Below, in pieces: positions 1 through 5,822 of a DNA stretch of 58,973 bases. This stretch comes from a virus. Position 1 is the first letter of the stretch; each line of letters begins with the position of its first letter. A program made the translations under genes and the position numbers. The notes beneath the pieces were generated by a model. The model was not told where the DNA came from. It ran no database searches and saw only the letters and a program-made list of their open reading frames with translations. The stretch is taken from positions 1 to 58,973 of IMG/VR virus record IMGVR_UViG_3300025769_000119, one strand, 5' to 3'.

Positions 1-543
1 TATTTGTCCCCTAATGAAGATTGGAGCTTTCAAACTGTAGGAAATTACTACGGTGCTGGAGATGATGTAATTCATGGCCATTGGAGCGCAATTTCATCTA
101 TTGAGATTTACCGTGAGGGAAACACTCCTTTTGATCTTCAGTTCTTCCATTTGACATCTAACACTGAAATCGGTGGGGGAGCAGCAACTGGAGACGAAAT
201 CATTGCTATCCAAGGATGGTTAGATGGAGCAATAGTTACTGAAGAGTTTCAATTGCCAAGTGAAGATTGGGGAGGCGAATACCAAGATGTCTTCCTTCCC
301 TCTTCGTTCGATAATGTTGACAAAGTTGTTATCCGTGATTTATCGCAATGGACAACGGGCGAGTATGTCCAAGGTGAATGGTCTGCCTTCTGTTTTGGAA
401 TGGATAACTTTGTTTTCGACGAGGTTATCCCACAAGAACTTATCATTGGTAACTCTGTTGAGTTGAAACCTATACCAGAACTTAGCTCAAGCTTATTTGG
501 AGGGCTGGGATTGCTGCTTCTTTTACAGCGGAAAAGGAGATAA
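1..543 (+). CDS. PEP-CTERM-like surface protein, 5' end missing
   Basis: The frame is open to the left edge of the window, so this is the C-terminal part (about 180 residues) of a longer protein and the true start is outside. The body is acidic, rich in Trp, Gly and aromatic residues, and reads like a secreted beta-sandwich. The C terminus has the three parts of a PEP-CTERM sorting signal: Pro-Glu followed by Ser residues (PELSSS), a hydrophobic stretch of Gly and Leu, and a final basic cluster (QRKRR). In bacteria this tail is recognised by an exosortase and the protein is sent to the cell surface or matrix. It lies alone on the plus strand, convergent with the lysis-type genes, and is followed by a strong terminator. 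The alternative is a tail-anchored membrane protein. Sorting is inferred; the tripartite tail is seen. Confidence 0.6.
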   Translation, partial: YLSPNEDWSFQTVGNYYGAGDDVIHGHWSAISSIEIYREGNTPFDLQFFHLTSNTEIGGGAATGDEIIAIQGWLDGAIVTEEFQLPSEDWGGEYQDVFLPSSFDNVDKVVIRDLSQWTTGEYVQGEWSAFCFGMDNFVFDEVIPQELIIGNSVELKPIPELSSSLFGGLGLLLLLQRKRR

Positions 544-560
544 TAAATAATAAAATATAC

Positions 561-592
561 AAAAAAGCCCCTCTTCGGAGGGGCTTTTTTTT
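561..592. terminator. Bidirectional intrinsic terminator
   Basis: A perfect 7-bp GC stem (GCCCCTC/GAGGGGC, 567-573 and 578-584) closes on a TTCG tetraloop with the stabilising C-G closing pair. Six A residues precede it and eight T residues follow, so it can end transcription in both directions: the plus-strand gene ending at 543 and the minus-strand gene ending at 591. The minus gene's stop codon overlaps the T tract. Confidence 0.92.
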
Positions 593-842
593 ATTGATTG
601 TAAATCTCTCGCTCTAGCTTTCTATAACGAGCATCTGAATGCCAGACTTCATCACTTTGGGGGGTGTACGTCCCCTCCTGAGTCTGAATCGGTTGTCCCG
701 CTTTGAGCTTCAAGGAAGACGGTTGATATATGTTTAAATTGGTTGTTTTCGGTGCGGAGCTGCCCCCGCAGGAAGTCAGCGCGATCATTGGACTCATTAT
801 CACCAACAGCGCGTAGCTTTTCAATTTCTTCGATAAGTTCAT
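591..842 (-). CDS. Small lipoprotein, candidate outer-membrane spanin (Rz1-like)
   Basis: This 83-residue protein begins with basic residues, a hydrophobic segment and a clear lipobox, LTSC at residues 22-25, followed by Gly-Gly. After cleavage by signal peptidase II about 59 residues would stay anchored in the outer membrane through the lipidated Cys25. The gene starts inside the preceding minus-strand gene (652-948) in another frame and runs past its end. That is the architecture of overlapping Rz/Rz1 spanin pairs, which join inner and outer membranes in the last step of lysis of Gram-negative hosts. The lipoprotein signal is certain enough to call; the lysis role is inferred from size, lipobox and overlap. 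No endolysin or holin is visible in the window. Confidence 0.7.
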   Translation of the reverse strand: MNLSKKLKSYALLVIMSPMIALTSCGGSSAPKTTNLNIYQPSSLKLKAGQPIQTQEGTYTPQSDEVWHSDARYRKLEREIYNQ

Positions 843-948
843 TTTTTCTTTTGTTATGTTTTTCTGTTATTTCAAAGAAGGCAAGCTTATTCCTTAAAGC
901 AAGATAAAGCTTGAGACTTTGAGCAAGAGTTTTAATTAAGGACATCAT
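652..948 (-). CDS. Coiled-coil protein overlapping the lipoprotein, candidate inner spanin
   Basis: This 98-residue protein starts with a weakly hydrophobic helix (about residues 4-25, containing Lys and Gln), followed by a charged helical region rich in Lys and Glu (30-75) and a short polar tail ending in Pro-Pro-Lys. Two start codons in tandem (ATG ATG) follow a WGTGTAW motif by 12 nt. The lipoprotein gene begins inside it in another frame. An inner spanin should have a convincing N-terminal membrane anchor, and this one is poor. It could instead be a phage helical protein of unknown role that happens to overlap a lipoprotein. The next gene upstream is hldD, whose stop lies 7 nt away. Confidence 0.5.
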   Translation of the reverse strand: MMSLIKTLAQSLKLYLALRNKLAFFEITEKHNKRKNELIEEIEKLRAVGDNESNDRADFLRGQLRTENNQFKHISTVFLEAQSGTTDSDSGGDVHPPK

Positions 949-955
949 TGCTCTA

Positions 956-1756
956 TTATATACACTCTAAAACCTGCTTCCACTCCATATCCCCAATGAC
1001 AGAAGTTAGTTTCGTTATATCTGCCTGAGTGAACTTTTGGTATTGTCCTTTTAATTTTTCTGGCATTGCTATTTGCTTAACTTTTGCTCCAGAATTCTCT
1101 GCCATTTTGTCAGCAATATCCCTAAAAGGAACAGAATTACCAGTGCCAACATTAAAGATCCCAGAGTCATCATGATGAAGCATCCTATAATGAACTTCAC
1201 AAACATCCTCAACATGGACGAAGTCTCTGCTGGCTTTTCCTCTAAAAACTTTGATCTCACCATGTTCTTGAACTTGTTTAACGAATTTAGTAATAGGACT
1301 TGCTTGATCTCCTTTGTGCTCCTCATGAGGACCATACACATTGAAGTACCGAAATCCTTGATACGGATGCTTCTCGTTTAACAACCAATTGTCAAACATA
1401 TATTTACTATAAGCATAAGGACTCAATGGAATACAGAACTGATCCTCTTGGAAAGTGTCTGCAACCCCATATACTGAAGCACTGCTAGCATATTGGAATT
1501 TAATATCCATATTAGCACACAATTGATAAAGAGTGCCAGAGAAGATAAAGTTCTCATTTAGAATCTTTTTTAAGTCAGTTTCTGTCGTACTTGAGTTAGC
1601 CCCAAGATGAATAACTGCATCAATACCATTTAAAGGAGGCAGACTGCCGCCAAATTTTATGTCATAAGGTACAACTTCTATTCCCCTCTTCTCAAGATAA
1701 GGGCAAAGGTTTTTCCCAATGAAGCCTTCACTGCCAGTGACTACAACACGCTGCAT
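956..1756 (-). CDS. hldD: ADP-L-glycero-D-manno-heptose 6-epimerase
   Basis: This short-chain dehydrogenase/reductase converts ADP-D-glycero-D-manno-heptose to the L,D form, the donor for LPS core heptose. It shows the NAD(P) Rossmann motif GSEGFIG (residues 8-14), GANSSTTETD (52-61), the SSASVY segment and Y114-x3-K118, FRYFNVYGP followed by HEEHKG with the Lys148 that HldD enzymes use as a second acid/base, and KLKGQYQKFTQAD near the end. These stretches match my memory of E. coli HldD closely and separate it from GalE-like relatives. At 266 residues it is shorter than bacterial HldD (about 310), mainly in the N-terminal half and the C-terminal end. It is the only gene of the ADP-heptose pathway visible here, so substrate would have to come from the host. 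Confidence 0.9.
   Translation of the reverse strand: MQRVVVTGSEGFIGKNLCPYLEKRGIEVVPYDIKFGGSLPPLNGIDAVIHLGANSSTTETDLKKILNENFIFSGTLYQLCANMDIKFQYASSASVYGVADTFQEDQFCIPLSPYAYSKYMFDNWLLNEKHPYQGFRYFNVYGPHEEHKGDQASPITKFVKQVQEHGEIKVFRGKASRDFVHVEDVCEVHYRMLHHDDSGIFNVGTGNSVPFRDIADKMAENSGAKVKQIAMPEKLKGQYQKFTQADITKLTSVIGDMEWKQVLECI
961..965 (-). promoter_or_regulatory. WGTGTAW motif before 652-948
   Basis: GTGTA on the minus strand (context GAGTGTATATAA), 12 nt before the ATG at 948. It lies in the last codons of hldD, overlapping its Cys-Ile codons just before the stop. One of eleven copies at gene starts; promoter role inferred. Confidence 0.45.
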
Positions 1757-1767
1757 AACGCATTATA

Positions 1768-2739
1768 TTACAAGTCACCTTCGTCTTCAACAAATTCTTT
1801 AATATGATTCAAAAATGGAAAACCATTAAGCAAATCATGATGTTCTGCAAATGATTCATCATCCCAACCCCACTCAGAAAACTTCTCTTCTTCGTCCCAA
1901 GCTAAAACTTCTTCTGAAGCCATAGAACTTACAGGCTTTTTAGCCCAGAATTTGCAACTCCAGTAGCGTGGGGTAGTTTTATCTTTGGCAGTATCGCACT
2001 TATGACGCGCTCTAAAGCTCCTGCGACGATCTGGGTCGTCACGTTTGATCTCCATGTTAGGATCACCAAACTTAACCATAATCACATTGCCAGTCTTGGG
2101 ATTCTTAACATAAACGCCAAACTTCTTTTTGCCATCCTTAAGTCGGAATGGCTTGTTTAAAGTCTTTTTTTCTGCTTCTGAGTAATCAATGTCTTCGATA
2201 TCTTGATCTGATTCAGATGAAGCATCCATCCGAACGAAATCTAAACGGGCAAGAGCAAAATCAATTTCCTCATAATCAACGAAAGCTCTTCCAAGCTCTT
2301 CAATATAATAATCTTCAGAACCTCTTGCTACATCCTGATCGGCTGCACGGTAAGATTTTTTAACCTTACCTCCGCGCATCATCTTTAAAAACATATTTAC
2401 TCTAGCCATCGCCCATTGACCTCTGGTCTTGTTAGGACGGTGACTAGAGCTAAATGCTCCCGCACCACGGCGGTAAATTTTCTTTAACTGAGAAAGTGTA
2501 ACTTTTTTGGAATGCTTTTCATTATGCTCTTTTACTTTATTTTTTAGAGCAGTAACTACTTTTTCTGAGAAGGTAATCTTTTTCCCATCTTTCCCAGCAC
2601 TACCTTTTTCGTTCTTACTAGAACCTTTTTTGCGCTCGCTAGGCTTTGCTGGAGTTTGCGCTCCACTTTTAGGCCCAGAACGCTTGGCAGACTGAGATTC
2701 AAGAAATTCTTTAGCTTCTTTAGAAAAATCGTATTCCAT
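1768..2739 (-). CDS. Phage virion-type protein with DUF5824-like domain
   Basis: A 323-residue protein with a low-complexity basic N terminus (Lys, Ser, Gly, about 15-60), a central conserved block (RGAGAFSSSHRPNKTRGQWA, about 90-115, followed by YRAADQD) and a second block beginning KKKFGVYVKNPKTGNVIMVK that continues with FRARHKCD and ends near RYWSCKFW. Both blocks resemble domains found in putative structural or capsid-associated proteins of marine myoviruses and siphoviruses; DUF5824 is recalled, not searched. The C terminus is acidic. The ATG at 2739 is preferred over a TTG one codon upstream, and a WGTGTAW motif lies 10 nt before it. It sits far from the head genes, between hldD and a cluster of tiny genes. 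Confidence 0.6.
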   Translation of the reverse strand: MEYDFSKEAKEFLESQSAKRSGPKSGAQTPAKPSERKKGSSKNEKGSAGKDGKKITFSEKVVTALKNKVKEHNEKHSKKVTLSQLKKIYRRGAGAFSSSHRPNKTRGQWAMARVNMFLKMMRGGKVKKSYRAADQDVARGSEDYYIEELGRAFVDYEEIDFALARLDFVRMDASSESDQDIEDIDYSEAEKKTLNKPFRLKDGKKKFGVYVKNPKTGNVIMVKFGDPNMEIKRDDPDRRRSFRARHKCDTAKDKTTPRYWSCKFWAKKPVSSMASEEVLAWDEEEKFSEWGWDDESFAEHHDLLNGFPFLNHIKEFVEDEGDL

Positions 2740-2748
2740 CAAAAGATG

Positions 2749-2937
2749 TTACACTTGTTTTTCAAAAACTTCGTTATAACTTTGAAGTTTTTCTTCGTCA
2801 GTCATATTATCAAGTTTACGATCAACCTCTTCATTAACTAGAGTAGAGATTATATCTATTAACTCTGCAAAAGTTAGATTACTTGTAATATGATTAACAA
2901 GGGCTTCGTGAAGCTCTTGTTCTTGATCAGGAGCCAT
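2749..2937 (-). CDS. Small acidic phage protein, unknown function
   Basis: A 62-residue acidic, helix-rich protein (many Glu, Asp, Leu and Ile) with no motif I recognise. Its start codon overlaps the stop of the upstream gene as TAATG, which indicates translational coupling. It belongs to a chain of four coupled small genes (3495 down to 2749). The overlaps and the compact arrangement support it being real. Confidence 0.6.
   Translation of the reverse strand: MAPDQEQELHEALVNHITSNLTFAELIDIISTLVNEEVDRKLDNMTDEEKLQSYNEVFEKQV
2750..2754 (-). promoter_or_regulatory. WGTGTAW motif before 1768-2739
   Basis: GTGTA on the minus strand (AAGTGTAACATC), 10 nt before the ATG at 2739. It falls at the 3' end of the upstream small gene. 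No strong Shine-Dalgarno sequence lies between motif and start. Confidence 0.45.
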
Positions 2938-3140
2938 TACTTCTGTAATTGCTTACTCTTATAAATTCGCAGATCAGGCTGGTTATCCTTTTCTTTGTAT
3001 TTATTCTTGAAGATAACGATTTCTAGTTTTTCACCTCCAACCGTTACGCTTCCAGAGTAAAATGGCTTGTCTCCGCCTTTACGCCAGAGAGCACCAATTT
3101 CACGCTCTGACCATTCGCTTGATGTATTATTTTCGTTCAT
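2937..3140 (-). CDS. Small beta-rich phage protein (DUF736-like)
   Basis: This 67-residue protein begins polar, followed by SEREIGALWRKGG and alternating hydrophobic strands (SGSVTVGGEKLEIVIFKNKY, then KDNQPDLRIY). The pattern W-x-K-x-G, then S-G-x-V, then I-V-I-F-K-N, then P-D-L-R-I-Y is typical of a small single-domain family common in phages and plasmids and often listed as DUF736; the assignment is from memory. Its function is unknown. The start overlaps the preceding stop as ATGA. Confidence 0.65.
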   Translation of the reverse strand: MNENNTSSEWSEREIGALWRKGGDKPFYSGSVTVGGEKLEIVIFKNKYKEKDNQPDLRIYKSKQLQK

Positions 3141-3286
3141 AGATTTGTATAGCTTTTGATTAAGTGCTTCTTATTATGAGGAAGCTCAGTATAACGCTTT
3201 TTAATTCTCTTGTAAACCCTTTTCATGATTGGGTCTTTCTGAAAAGAAATTAAGCTCCTGAGATATCTTGCTGTCGATCCACTCAT
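3137..3286 (-). CDS. Tiny basic protein, 49 residues
   Basis: A 49-residue gene beginning MSGSTARYLRSL and ending KSYTNL. It is strongly basic, with a run of Arg, Lys and Tyr (MKRVYKRIKKRY) in the middle. The start overlaps the stop of the upstream gene as TAATG at 3286, and its stop overlaps the next start as ATGA at 3137-3140, so it is locked into the coupled chain on both sides. A longer reading frame on the same strand across 3201-3386 has no such junctions. The pattern resembles tiny conserved proteins I recall from T4-like cyanophages. Function unknown; a nucleic-acid-binding role is only suggested by the charge. Confidence 0.7.
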   Translation of the reverse strand: MSGSTARYLRSLISFQKDPIMKRVYKRIKKRYTELPHNKKHLIKSYTNL

Positions 3287-3495
3287 TACTTGCCAAATGA
3301 GACTTTGTCAAGGCTTGTTTTTGCAAATCGACGAACATTTCCATTATTCCGATCAAAGATCTGAATATAACTTTCAGTCTCTCCACGAAACTGAGCGTTT
3401 AAGGTTTCCCCCTGTGTAGTTTTAAGGCCAAAAAAACGACCCCGTGTACCACGAATGACATTAAGTGCAGTTTTCTGCTTACGATTTAATTTCAT
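3286..3495 (-). CDS. Small basic beta-strand protein
   Basis: A 69-residue basic protein (MKLNRKQKTALNVIRG at the start) that continues as alternating strands around GRFFGLKTTQGETLNAQF and YIQIFDRNN. This could form a small SH3- or OB-like barrel. It opens the chain of coupled small genes, and its stop is joined to the next start by TAATG. The function is not recognised. It lies 32 nt past the end of the Clp-type ATPase gene. Confidence 0.6.
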   Translation of the reverse strand: MKLNRKQKTALNVIRGTRGRFFGLKTTQGETLNAQFRGETESYIQIFDRNNGNVRRFAKTSLDKVSFGK

Positions 3496-3527
3496 AACAT
3501 GTTATTCTAGAAATAAAAGCCACTTTA

Positions 3528-5822
3528 TCAACTAGAAAGACAAATTTTTTCTAGATTTATTTTAGAGCAATCCTTTGTTATCTCTTTGCAAATAAATTTA
3601 TTTATCTGCTTTTCGAACCTGTCTTCAAAGTCTACTAGGTTCTTAGAGGAAGAAGCAAATCTCTTGAGAAAACTCAGTGTAAACACAACCTCTATATTGT
3701 TCAACCTCAAATCCTCATTGATCTTTTGAAGCTTATGATAAAGAATCCTGAATATATCTTTCTTCCTGACTTGCTTCAATACTAAGTTGCAGTCAAAGAG
3801 CGATAATAATTCTTTAAAAATAGAAGAGGTAGGAGAGCCAGATTCAGAATTGAATCCCATAGAAGAGGAGTTTTCAACACCGCTAGTGACAAATATTTTA
3901 GCATTGGAGAAGTCAGCTAAATCTCCATTTGCCATTTGAAGCCTACCTTCTTTTAGAATTTGAGCAAATATAGTCTTAACAGAAACATGTAGCCTATGAA
4001 AATCATCAATAATGATCACACTATTCGGATGAATATTAATCTTCTCACAAAGAGAAGTATTGTTCATTACCTCTGGTAGAATTTTAAACTTAGCAAACTC
4101 GTCTGAGAAATGAACTCCGCTGTAACTTAAAACATTAACCCCTCTCTTCTCTAAAGACTCCTTTAAAGTAGAGCAGAAGAAGCTTTTACCACTGGATTCT
4201 ACCCCAGTTAGGCAATAGATGTTAGGAGCTGCCCCCTTTTTGTTCATGCCGTAGCTTGATAGTGAAATACTCTCAACGAGAGAATCTATAACACTTTTAT
4301 TTCCTACAAACTTACTGTTTAAACTTTTCGAAAGTTCTGACAAGATTTCTGGCTTCCTCAAAGGATTCTCTTTCTTAGAAAAGAAATCTTCAAGGTGCTT
4401 CATTGCTACTTCAGGAGTATTTTTTTGCTTATCTTCCGCCCAACCTGAAAGTCTATTCGATACAAAAGACATTATGGACTCTGTAGAAGTTAGATCTACC
4501 TCACTAGCTTTTATTTCATCCTGAATTTCTTTAAAGGAAGAGTCTTCTTGCCAATGAGAAAGTTTGGCTTGAGCACCACAGTGATCAATAACATCAATAG
4601 CTTTATCTGGGTAAAACTTATTAGGGAGATATTTCTCACAAAAATCAATCACATGATTAATAAAGTTCTCTGTGTAACTGACTCCATGAAACTCTTCATA
4701 GTATGAGGTGATAGTTGGCAGGATCTCCTCCATTTGGAATTTTGAAGGTTCCTTAATGGTAACTCTTTCAAAGCGACGATCCAAGGCAGTGTCCTTCTTA
4801 ATTGTATTGGTATACTCGTTAATAGTTGTTGCTCCAATACAGCTAATAGTACCTCTTGCTAATTCTGGCTTAAGAATATTAGAAGCTTCAAGAGAGTTCT
4901 CTGTTGTTCCTCCAGCACCAACTAAAGTGTGGATCTCATCTATGAATAAAATAATATTGTCATATTTTTTAACTTCATCAACAAACTTCTCAAGCCGCTC
5001 TTCAAATTGCCCCCTATATTGGGTGCCAGCAACCATACTAGACAAACTCAAAGAATAAATAACTTTGTTCGCGATGAGCTCTGGAGCTTCCCCATTTACG
5101 ATCTGACAAGCGAGACCTTCAATTAAAGAAGTTTTACCTGTTCCCGCTGGACCCACTAGAATTGCATTAGGCTTTTTCTTTCTACAAAGAATTGTGGCTA
5201 TTTCTGATATCTTGTCATCAAAGTCTACAATTTTATCGAAATCTCCACGAGAAGCTTTTAAGTTTAAGTTTTCTGCAAATTGATCCAGAATAGGGTTCTC
5301 ATCGAACATACCAATCCATTTGTCAACTAATTCAACGGAAGAGTCTGAGTCGAAATAACTTATGAACTCATCATCCTCGTCTTCTTCATCTTTTATGAAT
5401 CTAGTAATATCTGTAATCAGAATTCGAAAATCCTCTTCCCCAAGAACTGAATTTAAAGCCTTGGGTGTAAAGCTATCGCTCAACATGACAAGAAGTATAG
5501 ATTCTGGTCCGATATAATCTAAACCAAAAATATCTCTCTGGATGATCTCACATTCTTCAATTAGCTTATTTAGCTTAGTGGAATATTTTCTAGAAGTTAT
5601 TTTTTGAGGTTTTTTCTTCTCTATTACTTGAAGCGATGCAAGCTGTAGAGCCTCTTCGGAAGAAAACTTCTCAAGTAGGGCCGAGCAGGAAAGACTTAAG
5701 TCATTGATAAAACTATGAAAAAAAACATCTATATCTACCCTATTCCTTTCAAGGAGTTCGTTTAACTCTTGAGATTTTTTAAAAATAGAAGTCAGTTGTG
5801 GAGTAAATGGAAGATCGTTCAT
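3528..5822 (-). CDS. ClpA/ClpC-type AAA+ ATPase with degenerate second ring
   Basis: A 764-residue double-AAA protein. A Clp-N-like region (about 1-145) and an acidic linker precede D1: Walker A GPAGTGKT (224-231), a pore-loop segment near AGTQYRGQFEERL, Walker B LFIDE (292-296), and an intact arginine finger in ALDRRFERV (346-354). D2 keeps Walker A (GVESSGKS, 540-547) but has IIIDD instead of DE in Walker B (603-607). In place of the usual EFRNRLD arginine-finger block it has ELLSLFDCN (671-679). A loop with Met-Gly-Phe (655-657) sits where ClpA/ClpC carry the IGL/LGF loop that docks onto ClpP. The long ClpB middle domain is absent. The start overlaps the polymerase stop as ATGA. It likely unfolds proteins, possibly with host ClpP; a replication role is also possible. 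Confidence 0.85.
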   Translation of the reverse strand: MNDLPFTPQLTSIFKKSQELNELLERNRVDIDVFFHSFINDLSLSCSALLEKFSSEEALQLASLQVIEKKKPQKITSRKYSTKLNKLIEECEIIQRDIFGLDYIGPESILLVMLSDSFTPKALNSVLGEEDFRILITDITRFIKDEEDEDDEFISYFDSDSSVELVDKWIGMFDENPILDQFAENLNLKASRGDFDKIVDFDDKISEIATILCRKKKPNAILVGPAGTGKTSLIEGLACQIVNGEAPELIANKVIYSLSLSSMVAGTQYRGQFEERLEKFVDEVKKYDNIILFIDEIHTLVGAGGTTENSLEASNILKPELARGTISCIGATTINEYTNTIKKDTALDRRFERVTIKEPSKFQMEEILPTITSYYEEFHGVSYTENFINHVIDFCEKYLPNKFYPDKAIDVIDHCGAQAKLSHWQEDSSFKEIQDEIKASEVDLTSTESIMSFVSNRLSGWAEDKQKNTPEVAMKHLEDFFSKKENPLRKPEILSELSKSLNSKFVGNKSVIDSLVESISLSSYGMNKKGAAPNIYCLTGVESSGKSFFCSTLKESLEKRGVNVLSYSGVHFSDEFAKFKILPEVMNNTSLCEKINIHPNSVIIIDDFHRLHVSVKTIFAQILKEGRLQMANGDLADFSNAKIFVTSGVENSSSMGFNSESGSPTSSIFKELLSLFDCNLVLKQVRKKDIFRILYHKLQKINEDLRLNNIEVVFTLSFLKRFASSSKNLVDFEDRFEKQINKFICKEITKDCSKINLEKICLSS

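Noticed and set aside
3201-3386. Minus-strand frame of 61 codons overlapping the tiny genes
   Set aside because: It overlaps two frames that are joined by shared stop and start codons; it has no such junctions.
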